From Hymenobacter tibetensis (GTDB lineage Bacteria; Bacteroidota; Bacteroidia; Cytophagales; Hymenobacteraceae): a DNA stretch of 64,000 nucleotides. The stretch lies in the NCBI RefSeq assembly GCF_022827545.1, contig NZ_CP094669.1:1578001-1642000 (forward strand), in the 5' to 3' direction. Made by a program: the position numbers and the translations under genes. Of the stretch, positions 1-9,984 are shown piece by piece. A model generated the notes under the pieces. That model was not told where the DNA came from. It ran no database searches and saw only the letters and a list, made by a program, of their open reading frames with translations. How positions within the stretch are numbered: the first letter of the stretch is position 1; each line of letters begins with the position of its first letter.

Positions 1-490
1 GCCCTTTGCCATTGAAGGCAGCGATACGCTGAGCGGTGCCCCCATTGGCAAGGCGTACGAGTTGTTGCAGCAAGTGAGCTTTTTACTAGCCAAACACCAG
101 CCTCTCAACCAAGTGCGCGGCTTTTTGCAAGAAAAGGATTCGGCTGCGCACACCACTACCCTCGGCGACTACCGCTTCACGGCCAAGCACGAATACACGC
201 TGGGCTGGTCATTGGGCGCGAAAAAGCCCACTTGGTCGCCGGGTGGCGGGCTTTTGATTGCGGTGGCTCCCGACGAGTTCTACGTAGTGGGCACCGGCAT
301 CGTGCTGACCTGCGAACCAACGGCCAAAGGCAAACGGGCAGGCTACGTGAGCGTTGATGAAGGCTACTTTGAAGGAGAGAAGTGGGTGGCCGGGCGCCGT
401 ATGAACGGCGACCAAGACCACCAAGGCCGCCACGTGCGCATACCCGGCGAGGAATACAGCATTCAGCGAGTCAAACTCTACACGTACTAG
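1..490 (+). CDS. GH35 beta-galactosidase, C-terminal part (5' end outside window)
   Basis: The reading frame is open from base 2 and ends at TAG 488-490, so this is the tail of a gene that starts upstream of the window. The visible 162 residues match the C-terminal DUF5597 domain of GH35 beta-galactosidases of the Bgl35A type: a helix ending in KAYELLQQVSFLLAKHQ, then a beta-sandwich with DYRFTAKHEYTLGW, PDEFYVVGTGIVLT and the closing block GDQDHQGRHVRIPGEEY. The catalytic barrel and its two glutamates lie outside the window. Family members remove terminal beta-galactose from xyloglucan or galactan side chains. It is 13 bases upstream of the acetylesterase on the same strand, which makes it part of the hemicellulose operon. 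The family call rests on the C-terminal domain only. Confidence 0.75.
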   Translation, partial: PFAIEGSDTLSGAPIGKAYELLQQVSFLLAKHQPLNQVRGFLQEKDSAAHTTTLGDYRFTAKHEYTLGWSLGAKKPTWSPGGGLLIAVAPDEFYVVGTGIVLTCEPTAKGKRAGYVSVDEGYFEGEKWVAGRRMNGDQDHQGRHVRIPGEEYSIQRVKLYTY

Positions 491-503
491 CGCAAGACAA
501 CGC

Positions 504-2510
504 ATGCATACACGCACAACTAACACCCCATCAGTAGTGCCCACTAGCGGAGGGCGCTACACGCGCAGTCTGTTGGTCGCCCTGGCAGGTGGCCTCGCGT
601 TGCCCATGCAGCAGGTGGCCGCAGAAGTTCGGCTGCCGCGCTTGGTGAGCGACGGCATGATCTTGCAGCGCGATACCAACCTGAACATGTGGGGCTGGGG
701 CGCGCCCGGAGAGAAAGTGGCACTCACCTTCACCGGCAAAACCTACCAGGCCACCACGGGTGCCGATGGCAAATGGCGCATGAGCTTGCCCGCTCAAAAA
801 GCGGGCGGGCCGTTCCAGTTGGAAATTGCAGCCAGCAACCGCATTACCATCAAAGATGTGTTGGTAGGCGACGTATGGGTGTGTTCGGGCCAATCCAACA
901 TGGAAACTCCCATGTCGCGGCTGCGCGACAAGTACCCCGACGTCGTTGCTCAGGCCAACAACCCTATGATTCGGCAGTTCAACGTGGATCTGCGCTACGC
1001 CTTTAGCGGGCCGAAAGCGGATGTGGCGGGCGGCAAGTGGGTAACGACCACCCCTCAAAATGTGCTGGCCTTCAGTGCCGTTGGATACTTTTTCGCGAAG
1101 ACCCTATTCGACAAATACCACGTACCAGTCGGCATTATTAAATCGGCCGTGGGTGGGTCGCCCGCCGAAGCCTGGCTGAGCGCCGAGGCGTTAAAGGCTT
1201 TTCCGAGCTACCAGCAAGCTGCCGAGAAAGTGAAGGACAGCACCTACGTAGCCCGCACAATTGCGGAAGGCCAAGCGGCTTCCCGGGCCTGGTACACCAA
1301 CTTGCGGCAGCTCGACCAAGGCCATGCCAAAGGCTCGACTCCTTGGTACGACCCAGCATATAATGCTACGGACTGGAAAACCATGAAAATACCCGGCTAC
1401 TGGGCCGACCAAGGCTTAGGGCGGGTCAACGGGGTAGTGTGGTTTCGCAAGGAAGTGGACGTGCCCGCCAGCATGGTAGGCAAGCCGGCCCGGTTGGAGC
1501 TAGGAACCATCGTTGATAGTGACTCGGTGTACATTAACGGGCAATTTGCGGGTACCACGGGCTACCAGTACCCCCCGCGCAAGTATGACCTACCCGCTAC
1601 GTTGCTCAAACCCGGCCGCAACGTGGTGGTGGTACGGGTCATCAACAACGGTGGGCGGGGTGGTTTCACCCTCGACAAGCAGTACCAGCTCACGGCCGGC
1701 GGCCAAGCCGTAGATTTGCGCGGCGACTGGCAGTACAAGCTCGGTGCTGCTACGCCGCCCGCTCCCGGCTCTATTTCCTTTCAAAACCAGCCCGGCGGCT
1801 TATATAACGGCATGATAGCACCCTTGCTGTCCTATACTATCAAAGGCGTGCTGTGGTACCAGGGCGAATCCAACACCGGCAAGCCCGAAGAATATCAACA
1901 GTTGCTTACGGCCCTGATTGCCGATTGGCGGGCGCAATGGAACCAGCCCAAGCTGCCCTTCTTGTACGCCCAGCTCCCCAACTTTATGCCGGCCAAAGAG
2001 CAGCCTAGCGAAAGCAATTGGGCCCGCTTGCGAGAGTCGCAACGCCTGGTGTCAACGGTGCCCAACACGGCCATGACCGTGAACATCGATCTAGGCGAAT
2101 GGAATGACATTCACCCGCTTGGTAAAGAAGATGTAGGCAAGCGGCTGGCCCTGGCGGCGCAGAAAGTGGCCTACGGCGACAAAAAGGTGGTAGCCTCCGG
2201 GCCGCAGTACCAACGCATGCAAGTGAGCGGCAATAAGGTAACGCTTGCTTTCACCAACACTGGCAGTGGCTTGACAGCAAAAGGCGGCGGCCAGCTACAG
2301 CAGTTTGCTGTTGCTGGCGCCGACAAAAAATTCGTGTGGGCCCAAGCCAAGCTGGAAGGCAACACCGTGGTGGTGTGGAGCGACCAGGTAACGGCGCCAG
2401 TAATGGTACGCTACGCCTGGGCCGACAACCCCGAAGGCGCCAACCTCTACAACAAAGAAGGGCTGCCCGCTTCGCCTTTCCAGGCAATGGCGGCTACTTC
2501 TCTCCCTTAG
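504..2510 (+). CDS. Sialate O-acetylesterase family carbohydrate esterase (probable acetylxylan esterase)
   Basis: A secreted 668-residue SGNH-type esterase. A positively charged start and a hydrophobic stretch (about residues 21-40, ending in QQVAAE) look like a signal peptide. The nucleophile block SGQSNMETPM gives Ser131, GVLWYQGESNT is the conserved central block, and NDIHPLGKEDVGKR supplies the Asp535/His537 pair. Between the two halves of the esterase fold (about residues 285-395) sits an inserted beta-sandwich (VVWFRKEVDVP, RLELGTIVDSDSVYINGQ), as is usual in this family. Family members remove O-acetyl groups from sugars. Its position between a GH35 gene and xylA, ahead of two xylan hydrolases, points to acetylated xylan rather than sialic acid as substrate. 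That substrate is inferred from context. The ATG at 504 is the first start after the GH35 stop. Confidence 0.85.
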   Translation: MHTRTTNTPSVVPTSGGRYTRSLLVALAGGLALPMQQVAAEVRLPRLVSDGMILQRDTNLNMWGWGAPGEKVALTFTGKTYQATTGADGKWRMSLPAQKAGGPFQLEIAASNRITIKDVLVGDVWVCSGQSNMETPMSRLRDKYPDVVAQANNPMIRQFNVDLRYAFSGPKADVAGGKWVTTTPQNVLAFSAVGYFFAKTLFDKYHVPVGIIKSAVGGSPAEAWLSAEALKAFPSYQQAAEKVKDSTYVARTIAEGQAASRAWYTNLRQLDQGHAKGSTPWYDPAYNATDWKTMKIPGYWADQGLGRVNGVVWFRKEVDVPASMVGKPARLELGTIVDSDSVYINGQFAGTTGYQYPPRKYDLPATLLKPGRNVVVVRVINNGGRGGFTLDKQYQLTAGGQAVDLRGDWQYKLGAATPPAPGSISFQNQPGGLYNGMIAPLLSYTIKGVLWYQGESNTGKPEEYQQLLTALIADWRAQWNQPKLPFLYAQLPNFMPAKEQPSESNWARLRESQRLVSTVPNTAMTVNIDLGEWNDIHPLGKEDVGKRLALAAQKVAYGDKKVVASGPQYQRMQVSGNKVTLAFTNTGSGLTAKGGGQLQQFAVAGADKKFVWAQAKLEGNTVVVWSDQVTAPVMVRYAWADNPEGANLYNKEGLPASPFQAMAATSLP

Positions 2511-2645
2511 GGCCCTGCACACAACGCTTTTCAATTCCCATTTTTTCATTCCATCACTCACCCAACTGCCACGCTAACAGCCCCACAACTGCTAAACCAG
2601 CAACGTGGCAGCTATTCTTCACCCTACATCTCAATCACAACTTCT

Positions 2646-3977
2646 ATGTCGAGTAACACACTGACGAAGACCGAGTTTTTCACGGGCATCGCGCCCATCC
2701 AGTACGAAGGCCGCGAGTCGGACAACCCGCTGGCCTTTAAGTGGTACGACCCGACCCGCGTGGTGGCCGGCAAAACCATGCAAGAGCACCTGCGCTTCGC
2801 CGTCTCCTACTGGCACACCTTCACCGGCACCGGCGGCGACCCCTTCGGCCCCGGCACCAAGCAGTTTGCCTGGGATGCGCACCACGACATCCTGGGCCGG
2901 GCCCAGGCTAAGGCCGATGCCGCCTTCGAGTTCTTCACCAAGCTCGGCACGCCCTACTACTGCTTCCATGACATTGACCTGGTGGACGAGGGCAGCTCGC
3001 TGAGCGAGTACGAGCGCAACCTGAGCGCCATCGTGGACTACCTCAAGCAGCACCAGCAGGCGAGCGGCGTGCAACTGCTCTGGGGCACGGCCAACGTGTT
3101 TTCCAACCCGCGCTACATGAACGGGGCCAGCACCAACCCCGACTTCTCGGTGGTCGCCTACGCGGGCACGCAAGTGAAAAACTCCATCGACGCCACCATT
3201 GCCCTGGGCGGGCAGGGCTACACCTTCTGGGGGGGCCGCGAGGGCTACATGACCTTGCTCAACACCAACATGAAGCGCGAGCTGGCGCACTTGGGCCAGT
3301 TCCTGACCATAGCCCGCGACTATGCCCGCAAGCAGGGCTTCACGGGCAAGTTCTTCATCGAGCCCAAGCCGGCCGAGCCCACCAAGCACCAGTACGACTT
3401 CGACGCGGCGACCGTGCTCGGCTTTTTGCGGGAGCACGGGCTGCAGGACGACTTCATGCTGAACCTGGAAGTGAACCACGCCACGCTGGCGGGCCACACG
3501 TTCCAGCACGAGCTGCAAGTAGCGGCCGACGCCAACCTGCTGGGCAGCATCGACGCCAACCGGGGCGACTACCAGAACGGCTGGGACACGGACCAGTTCC
3601 CCAACAACCTGAACGAGCTGACCGAGTCGATGCTCATCATTTTGGAGCACGGCGGCATCCAGCCGGGGGGCATCAACTTCGACGCCAAGACGCGGCGCAA
3701 CTCCACCGACTTGGAGGACATCTTCATTGCCCACATTGCCGGCATGGACACGTTTGCGCGGGCGCTGGTGGTGGCCAACGATATTTTAGAGAAGTCGCCC
3801 TACAAGCAGTTCCGCACCGAGCGCTACGCCTCGTTTGATGCCGGTGAGGGTGCCGCTTTCGAGAAAGGCCAGCTGACGCTGGAAGACCTGCGCACGATTG
3901 CCCACAACGCGGGCGAGCCGCCGCTGAAGAGCGGCAAGCAGGAGTGGCTCGAAGCCATCATCAACCAATATATCTAA
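2646..3977 (+). CDS. xylA: Xylose isomerase
   Basis: Cytoplasmic metal-dependent isomerase converting D-xylose to D-xylulose. The 443 residues fit the long (class II) family size. Active-site blocks are intact: [13 protein letters not shown] carries His108 and Asp111, [15 protein letters not shown] is the family signature, FFIEPKP carries metal/substrate residues Glu239 and Lys241, [18 protein letters not shown] follows, and [20 protein letters not shown] closes the metal site. It begins 135 bases after the esterase. Codon use is strongly biased to G or C in the third position compared with the flanking genes, which may reflect high expression. No xylulokinase gene lies beside it, so the next enzyme of the pathway must be encoded elsewhere. 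Confidence 0.97.
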   Translation: MSSNTLTKTEFFTGIAPIQYEGRESDNPLAFKWYDPTRVVAGKTMQEHLRFAVSYWHTFTGTGGDPFGPGTKQFAWDAHHDILGRAQAKADAAFEFFTKLGTPYYCFHDIDLVDEGSSLSEYERNLSAIVDYLKQHQQASGVQLLWGTANVFSNPRYMNGASTNPDFSVVAYAGTQVKNSIDATIALGGQGYTFWGGREGYMTLLNTNMKRELAHLGQFLTIARDYARKQGFTGKFFIEPKPAEPTKHQYDFDAATVLGFLREHGLQDDFMLNLEVNHATLAGHTFQHELQVAADANLLGSIDANRGDYQNGWDTDQFPNNLNELTESMLIILEHGGIQPGGINFDAKTRRNSTDLEDIFIAHIAGMDTFARALVVANDILEKSPYKQFRTERYASFDAGEGAAFEKGQLTLEDLRTIAHNAGEPPLKSGKQEWLEAIINQYI

Positions 3978-4153
3978 GCTATAAAAACGGACCCGGCTGG
4001 CTTTTTGAAGGGCGTGGGAACCTGGGGGAAAGGCCGGTCGGGAAAGTTTTTGTTAGTTGCCGGGGCCAAGGCATGTAGCCAAGCGGTGGCCCACTGGTAG
4101 CGCCTTGGTTTTTTCTCGCATTAGTTGCTCGTCTGAGCGACTTGAATATTCTT

Positions 4154-5842
4154 ATGCAACATCAACTCGCCACTCTCGACTACGTCGTTTTTTTTATCTA
4201 TTTCCTGATCGTGTCAGGGTATGGCATTTGGATTTACCGTCGTAAAACAGGAATCGATGGTAGCGCCGAAGGCGATTCCAAAGATTACTTTCTGGCTGAA
4301 GGCTCTCTGACATGGTGGGCCATTGGTTCGTCGCTGATTGCTTCCAACATCTCGGCCGAGCAGTTTGTGGGTATGTCCGGCTCGGGCTTCAAGATGGGCT
4401 TGGCCATTGCCACCTACGAGTGGATGGCGGCTCTCACGCTCATCATTGTGGCTATATTCTTCATTCCGGTGTACCTGAAGAATAATATTGCCACCATGCC
4501 GCAATTTCTGCATCAACGCTACAACGGCACGGTCGCCATGATTATGGCCGTGTTCTGGCTGATGCTCTATGTGGTAGTAAACCTCACGTCTATTCTGTAC
4601 CTGGGGGCTATTGCCGTAAGCAGCATCTCGGGCTTGAACCTCGACTTCTGTATGTACGCGCTGGCTGCCTTTGCCATTATCATCACGCTGGGTGGTATGA
4701 AGGTGATTGGCTTCACCGACGTAATTCAGGTGTTCTTCCTGATTCTCGGCGGCTTGGCTACCACCTACCTGGCCCTGAACCTAGTGGCCGACCACTACGG
4801 CCAAACCGGCGTGCTGAATGGCTTCCGCTTGATGACCGAGCAGGCCAACGACCACTTCCACATGATTCTGAAAGAGGAAAACCCCAACTACAGCGCCCTG
4901 CCGGGCCTGACGGTACTCTTGGGTGGTATGTGGATTGTGAACCTGAACTACTGGGGTTGCAACCAGTACATCACGCAGCGTGCTTTGGGCGCCGATTTGC
5001 CCACGGCCCGGTCCGGCCTCTTGTTTGCGGCTTTCCTGAAGCTGCTGATGCCCGTAATTGTAGTGTTGCCTGGTATTGCGGCGTATGTGCTTTACAAGCA
5101 GAATGTATTCGGAGCCGCCGAGTTTGGGTCCGGTGCTGATCTGAATCCTGACCGCGCCTACCCGGTGTTGCTCAACATCCTGCCGGCTGGTTTGAAAGGG
5201 TTGTCTTTCGCCGCTCTTACGGCAGCCGTTGTAGCTTCCCTAGCTGGCAAGGCCAACTCCATTGCTACCATCTTTACGCTCGACATCTACCGGAAAGTGT
5301 TCAACCCGGAGGCTTCTGAAAAGAAGCTGGTGAGTGTGGGCAAGATTGCCGTGGTGGTGGCTATGCTACTCGGCGTGCTGATTGCCCCGCACTTGGGCAT
5401 CGACAAGAAAGGTGGTTTCGAGTTCATTCAGGAGTACACGGGCTTTGTGTCGCCGGGTATTTTTGCCATGTTCATCTTGGGCTTCTTCTGGAAGCGGACC
5501 ACCTCTGCGGCAGCGTTGTTTGCTACCATCGGCGGCTTCGTGCTGTCGGTTATCCTGAAAGCACTGCCCAAACTAACGGACCTATCGTGGCTGGCTGGTA
5601 CCGGCTTCGCGGTGCCGAATGCGGAGGGCGTGTACGAAATTCCCTTCCTCGACCGGATGGGGTTTGTGTTCCTGATCTGCGTGGTGGTGATGATAGTAAT
5701 CAGCTTAGTCCAAACCAGCCGTGGCGTACGCACCAACGGCCTGGAAGTGGACGCCAGCATGTTCCGGCCGCAGCGCAGCTTCACTATCGGCGCCCTGGCC
5801 ATCGTGTCTATGCTCACGGTGCTCTACGTGGTGTATTGGTAA
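4154..5842 (+). CDS. Sodium/sugar symporter (SSS family, probable xylose importer)
   Basis: An inner-membrane protein of 562 residues with about 13-14 hydrophobic segments and the layout of vSGLT-type sodium:solute symporters. The first helix (VVFFIYFLIVSGYGIWIY) is followed by the KDYFLAEGSLTWWAIGSSLIASNISAEQFVGMSGSG block typical of the sodium site, and later by LTAAVVASLAGKANSIATIFTLDIYRK. The frame is open further upstream to a TTG at 4142, but the ATG at 4154 gives the usual N-terminus and is preferred. Lying just downstream of xylA, it most likely carries xylose (or short xylo-oligosaccharides) across the inner membrane; this is inferred from position. A GC-rich hairpin follows the gene at 5850-5879. 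Confidence 0.88.
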   Translation: MQHQLATLDYVVFFIYFLIVSGYGIWIYRRKTGIDGSAEGDSKDYFLAEGSLTWWAIGSSLIASNISAEQFVGMSGSGFKMGLAIATYEWMAALTLIIVAIFFIPVYLKNNIATMPQFLHQRYNGTVAMIMAVFWLMLYVVVNLTSILYLGAIAVSSISGLNLDFCMYALAAFAIIITLGGMKVIGFTDVIQVFFLILGGLATTYLALNLVADHYGQTGVLNGFRLMTEQANDHFHMILKEENPNYSALPGLTVLLGGMWIVNLNYWGCNQYITQRALGADLPTARSGLLFAAFLKLLMPVIVVLPGIAAYVLYKQNVFGAAEFGSGADLNPDRAYPVLLNILPAGLKGLSFAALTAAVVASLAGKANSIATIFTLDIYRKVFNPEASEKKLVSVGKIAVVVAMLLGVLIAPHLGIDKKGGFEFIQEYTGFVSPGIFAMFILGFFWKRTTSAAALFATIGGFVLSVILKALPKLTDLSWLAGTGFAVPNAEGVYEIPFLDRMGFVFLICVVVMIVISLVQTSRGVRTNGLEVDASMFRPQRSFTIGALAIVSMLTVLYVVYW

Positions 5843-5849
5843 CTCCCCG

Positions 5850-5879
5850 CGGGCCGCGGTGCTACACTGCCGCGGCCCG
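5850..5879 (+). terminator. GC-rich hairpin after symporter gene
   Basis: A perfect 10-base inverted repeat, CGGGCCGCGG at 5850-5859 and CCGCGGCCCG at 5870-5879, encloses a 10-base loop. It starts 8 bases after the symporter stop and has no T-run. It may stabilise or pause the transcript rather than terminate it completely, leaving the xylanase downstream partly coupled. Confidence 0.5.
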
Positions 5880-5974
5880 TGGTTGGAGTGAAGCGCAAGC
5901 GTTGCTACCCGCAAGGCTACTTCGATACGCTCGGGCTATACATAGCGTGAGCAGCAACTACATTACAACTCATC

Positions 5975-7066
5975 ATGACTACTACCATTTCCATGCGTAG
6001 GCTGACAACTGTTGGCTTACTGCTGGCCGGGCTCACTGTTTTCAGCAGTGAACGTCCCGCGCCCGAAAAAGGCTTAAAGGACTACTACAAAGATTACCTT
6101 TTGGTGGGGGTGGCCGTATCGCCGGCCGGGCTGAAGGGGTCGGAGGGTGAGCTGATTAAGCAGCACTTCAACAGCATCACGCCCGAGAACTCCATGAAAA
6201 TGGGCCCCATCCACCCCGAGGAAAACCGGTACTCCTGGAAGGACTCGGATGAGATTGTGCAGTTCGCGCAAGACAACAAGCTGCGGGTGCGCGGCCACAA
6301 TTTGCTGTGGCACGAGCAAACGCCCAAGTGGCTGTTCAAGGATGCGAACGGCAAGCAGGTGTCCAAGGAAGTGCTGCTTAAGCGCCTCAAAGACCACATT
6401 GATACCGTGGTGAAGCGCTACAAAGGCAAAATTTACGCCTGGGATGTGGTGAACGAAGCCATTTCCGACAACCCGCAGGAGTTTCTGCGCAACTCGGAGT
6501 GGTACCAGATCTGCGGCGAAGACTTCATTGCCAAAGCCTTCGAATACGCCCACGCTGCCGACCCCAAAGCCGTACTGTTCTACAACGACTACAACACCGA
6601 GCGGCCCGAAAAGCGCGAGCGAATCTACAAGCTGCTCAAGAAGCTGAAAGACGCCAACGTGCCGATTGATGCGGTAGGGCTGCAAGGCCACTGGTCATTG
6701 GAGGAGCCTACGGAGCAGGAACTGCGCAAGGCCATCGAGCAGTACTCATCGTTGGGGTTGAAGGTGCAGATAACGGAACTGGACGTGTCCATCTACCCGT
6801 GGGAAAAGGACCGCCGCGCCAAGCGCCCCGACGAATCGGACGCCTACACGCCCGAGTTGGAGCAGAAGCAGATCGAGCAGTACAAGATGTTTTTCCGGGT
6901 GTTCCGAGAAAACAAGAACGTGCTAACCGGCATCACCTTCTGGAACATCTCCGATAAATACACTTGGCTGGACACGTATCCGGTGCCTGGTCGCAAAAAC
7001 TACCCCCTGCTTTTCGACCAGAACCAGAAGCCCAAGAAGGCTTACTGGGAAGTGGTAAAGTTTTAG
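5975..7066 (+). CDS. GH10 endo-1,4-beta-xylanase
   Basis: A single-domain GH10 xylanase of 363 residues cutting the beta-1,4-xylan backbone. The GH10 barrel runs from about residue 34 to the end. WDVVNEAISD carries the acid/base Glu161 and QITELDVSIYP the nucleophile Glu268; SITPENSMKMG, GHNLLWHEQTP and NISDKYTWLDTYP are further family blocks. The N-terminus (MRRLTTVGLLLAGLTVFSS) looks like a signal sequence but has no clear cleavage motif and no lipobox cysteine. There is no T9SS tail, so the enzyme may stay periplasmic and act on oligosaccharides. A second ATG at 5993 is an equally possible start. It sits between the symporter and the GH115 gene on the same strand. Confidence 0.93.
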   Translation: MTTTISMRRLTTVGLLLAGLTVFSSERPAPEKGLKDYYKDYLLVGVAVSPAGLKGSEGELIKQHFNSITPENSMKMGPIHPEENRYSWKDSDEIVQFAQDNKLRVRGHNLLWHEQTPKWLFKDANGKQVSKEVLLKRLKDHIDTVVKRYKGKIYAWDVVNEAISDNPQEFLRNSEWYQICGEDFIAKAFEYAHAADPKAVLFYNDYNTERPEKRERIYKLLKKLKDANVPIDAVGLQGHWSLEEPTEQELRKAIEQYSSLGLKVQITELDVSIYPWEKDRRAKRPDESDAYTPELEQKQIEQYKMFFRVFRENKNVLTGITFWNISDKYTWLDTYPVPGRKNYPLLFDQNQKPKKAYWEVVKF

Positions 7067-7070
7067 AGCC

Positions 7071-7120
7071 CCAGAAAACTAGTTTCTCTCTTCAGACAAG
7101 GAGGAAAACTAGTTTTCTGG
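7071..7120. repeat. Inverted repeat between GH10 and GH115 genes
   Basis: Perfect 15-base arms, CCAGAAAACTAGTTT at 7071-7085 and its complement at 7106-7120, separated by 20 bases. It begins 4 bases after the xylanase stop codon. There is no T-run directly after it, so it could be an mRNA-stabilising hairpin, a weak terminator, or a member of the palindromic intergenic repeats common in this window. Confidence 0.6.
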
Positions 7121-7163
7121 CTTCTGACCCTTCTGTATTGTCGTGCCTTTTCACTGAATCCCA

Positions 7164-9827
7164 ATGAAATTCCTGCCTTTCTATACTGCTAGATTCCGCA
7201 CAGCCTGCTGTTTGTGGCTGGTGCTACTAGTCCCATTCGTGGCACAGGCGCAAACGCCAGCCAAGAAACTAACAGACACATATGTGTCAGCTGAGAAAGG
7301 GAAAAACGGCTTTACGCTGGCTGCCTCAGGCCAAGCTGCCGCCCTTTACGCCAGCAACACCGACTGGCCCGGCGTGTTGCGGGCCGCCCAAGACTTGCAG
7401 GCCGATGTCAACCGCGTTACCAACGTTACGCCTACGCTCATCACCGATAAAGCCCCGGCCGGTAAAGAAGTGGTGCTGATTGGCACCATTGGCAAAAGCC
7501 CGCTGATTGATGGGCTAGTGAAAGCCAAGAAGCTGGACGTGTCGCAGGTGACGGGCAAGTGGGAAACCTTCGTGCTGCAAGTGGTGGAAAAGCCCCTGCC
7601 CGGCGTGGACCGTGCCCTAGTTATTGCCGGCAGCGACAAGCGCGGCACCATCTACGGCATTTATGATTTGTCGCAGCAGATAGGGGTGTCGCCGTGGTAC
7701 TGGTGGGCCGATGTGCCTACCAAGCCGCAGAAGGTACTATATGTAGCTGTTGGGCAGCATACGCAAGGCACGCCGAAAGTGAAATACCGCGGCATTTTCA
7801 TCAACGATGAAGCCCCGGCCCTGCAAAACTGGTCGAAGGAGAAGTTTGGTGGCGTCAATTCCAAGATGTACGCGCACATGTTCGAGCTGATTCTGCGCTT
7901 GAAGGGCAACTACCTGTGGCCTGCCATGTGGGGCAACATGTTCAACGTAGACGACCCGCAAAACCCGGTGCTGGCCGATGAGTACGGTATTGTGATGGGT
8001 ACTTCGCACCACGAGCCACTCACGCGGGCCCACGAGGAATGGAAGCACGCCGGCAAAGGCGCCTGGAACTACCAAACCAACGCCACCACCCTGCAGGAGT
8101 TTTGGCGCGGCGGTATGAAGCGCATGGGTACCCGCGAAAACATTGTGAGCATAGGCATGCGCGGCGACGGCGACGAACCTATGAGCGAAGACAGCAACAT
8201 TGCGCTGCTGGAAAAAATAGTGGCCGACCAGCGGAAAATTATTGCCGAAGAAACCGGTAAGCCCGCCGAGCAAACCCCGCAGCTCTGGGCGCTCTACAAG
8301 GAAGTGCAGGACTACTACGACAAAGGCATGCGCGTACCCGACGACGTGACGCTGCTGCTCTGCGACGACAACTGGGGCAACATCCGTAAGCTGCCAAAAA
8401 TAGGGGAGAAGCCCCGAGCCGGTGGCTACGGTATCTACTACCACTTCGACTATGTGGGTGGCCCCCGCAACTACAAGTGGCTCAACACCAACCCGCTGCC
8501 GCGCATCTGGGAGCAAATGCATTTGGCCCACGAGTACGGCGCCAACCAAATTTGGATTGTGAACGTGGGTGACTTGAAGCCCATGGAGTTTCCCATCAGC
8601 TTCTTCCTCGACTACGCCTGGAACCCCGACAAAATCAGCGCCGACCAAGTAGACGACTACAGCCGGGAGTGGGCCGCCAAGCAGTTTGGTGCTAAATACG
8701 CCACCGGTATTGCTGATATTCTGGCTAAGTATGCCAAGTACAACGCCCGTCGCAAGCCCGAACTGCTCAACGCCGACACCTATAGCCTAACCAACTACCG
8801 CGAGTGGGAAACGGTGGTGGCCGACTACAACCGCCTCCTGACCCAAGCCGAGCAAATCAACCAGCAACTGCCCACCGAGTACCGCGACGCCTACTACCAG
8901 CTGGTGCTGCACCCGGTGCAGGCTTGCGCCAACCTGAATGAGTTGTATTACACCGTGGCTCTGAACCGAGAAGCCGCCAAAAACGGGCAGGCTAACACCA
9001 ACGAGTTGGCCGAGAAAGCCAAGGGCCTGTACGCCAAAGACGCGGAAATCACTAACCGGTATCACGCCCTGGCCGGCGGCAAGTGGAACCACATGATGGA
9101 CCAAACTCACATCGGCTACACGTACTGGCAGCAGCCTGAAAAGAACGCTATGCCGGCCGTCCAAACTAGCGCCCAGGCTACCACTGTCGCCCCTGCAACG
9201 CAAGCTACTCCACCCTCGAAGCCACAGACGAAAGCTGCGGCTGGCGCAGGATTCCAGGAAAACGACGGCTATGTTTCCATTGAAGCCGAGCATTACAGCA
9301 AGGCGGTACACGGCGGCAGCGTGAAATGGCAAACCATTCCGGACTTGGGCCGCACGCTCTCGGGTGTTACCACGTTGCCTACCACAGCGGCAAGTCAGAT
9401 GCCAGCAGCCAGCAGCCCGCACCTGCAATACCGCGTGGAACTGACTGGTAGCGGCCCCGTAACGGTGAAGGCTTATCTGGCTCCCACGCTGAATTTCACT
9501 GGTGGCCAAGGCTTGCGCTACGCCGTATCGTTCGACGACGAAGCCCCGCAAATCGTTAACCTGCACACCGGCTTGGTGGCCGACAATGGCAACCGGCCGT
9601 GGGAAAAGGCGGTGGCTGAAAGCATTCTTATCAAAGAATCCAAGCACACAGTGGCCAAGCCCGGCACGCACGTGCTCAAATTTTGGCGCGTAGACCCCGG
9701 CGTGGTGCTGGAAAAGCTGGTAGTCGACCTCGGCGGTGTCAAGCCGAGCTACCTCGGTCCGCCGGAAAGTGCCTCGGGCGCTTCGACCAACCCTAAAAAC
9801 GAGAAAGGCAGCGTGGGTCAGTGGTAA
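7164..9827 (+). CDS. GH115 xylan alpha-glucuronidase
   Basis: A secreted enzyme of 887 residues that releases (4-O-methyl)-glucuronic acid from internal and terminal xylose residues of glucuronoxylan. The signal peptide spans about residues 1-29 (CCLWLVLLVPFVAQAQ). The GH115 region follows, with YGIYDLSQQIGVSPWYWWADVP, the long KYRGIFINDEAPALQNW block, YLWPAMWGNMFN, MGTSHHEPLTR and IGMRGDGDEPM. A Thr/Ala/Pro-rich linker (about residues 667-696) leads to the GH115 C-terminal beta domain (GYVSIEAEHYSKAV, about residues 700-870). The length is in the normal range for the family. It is the last gene of the + strand xylan run, and its product works with the acetylesterase and GH10 enzymes to strip side groups and open the backbone. 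Confidence 0.93.
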   Translation: MKFLPFYTARFRTACCLWLVLLVPFVAQAQTPAKKLTDTYVSAEKGKNGFTLAASGQAAALYASNTDWPGVLRAAQDLQADVNRVTNVTPTLITDKAPAGKEVVLIGTIGKSPLIDGLVKAKKLDVSQVTGKWETFVLQVVEKPLPGVDRALVIAGSDKRGTIYGIYDLSQQIGVSPWYWWADVPTKPQKVLYVAVGQHTQGTPKVKYRGIFINDEAPALQNWSKEKFGGVNSKMYAHMFELILRLKGNYLWPAMWGNMFNVDDPQNPVLADEYGIVMGTSHHEPLTRAHEEWKHAGKGAWNYQTNATTLQEFWRGGMKRMGTRENIVSIGMRGDGDEPMSEDSNIALLEKIVADQRKIIAEETGKPAEQTPQLWALYKEVQDYYDKGMRVPDDVTLLLCDDNWGNIRKLPKIGEKPRAGGYGIYYHFDYVGGPRNYKWLNTNPLPRIWEQMHLAHEYGANQIWIVNVGDLKPMEFPISFFLDYAWNPDKISADQVDDYSREWAAKQFGAKYATGIADILAKYAKYNARRKPELLNADTYSLTNYREWETVVADYNRLLTQAEQINQQLPTEYRDAYYQLVLHPVQACANLNELYYTVALNREAAKNGQANTNELAEKAKGLYAKDAEITNRYHALAGGKWNHMMDQTHIGYTYWQQPEKNAMPAVQTSAQATTVAPATQATPPSKPQTKAAAGAGFQENDGYVSIEAEHYSKAVHGGSVKWQTIPDLGRTLSGVTTLPTTAASQMPAASSPHLQYRVELTGSGPVTVKAYLAPTLNFTGGQGLRYAVSFDDEAPQIVNLHTGLVADNGNRPWEKAVAESILIKESKHTVAKPGTHVLKFWRVDPGVVLEKLVVDLGGVKPSYLGPPESASGASTNPKNEKGSVGQW

Positions 9828-9861
9828 CACTTGCCGACAACGCGCTACTTAGTACTACAAT

Positions 9862-9936
9862 CGTACGAAGGGCCTTGCTACGTCAGAACAAGTCGTTTCA
9901 ACGGCTACTGTTCGTCAGGGCAAGGCCCTTCGTACG
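9862..9936. repeat. Inverted repeat downstream of GH115
   Basis: Perfect 16-base arms (CGTACGAAGGGCCTTG at 9862-9877, its complement at 9921-9936) enclose 43 bases. It lies just before the bidirectional terminator at 9985-10025. It may be a second terminator or a palindromic repeat unit; no T-run follows. Confidence 0.6.
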
Positions 9937-9984
9937 GCAGGACAGGTAGGCAGTGGCCTACTGCTGCGTGTGGGTAGTTGCCCA

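Noticed and set aside
2631..3734. Long open frame (about 367 codons) on the minus strand across xylA
   Set aside because: It is the antisense shadow of a very GC-rich gene with strong third-position bias; its Val/Leu/Gly/Arg-rich translation has no recognisable domain, while the + strand encodes an intact xylose isomerase.
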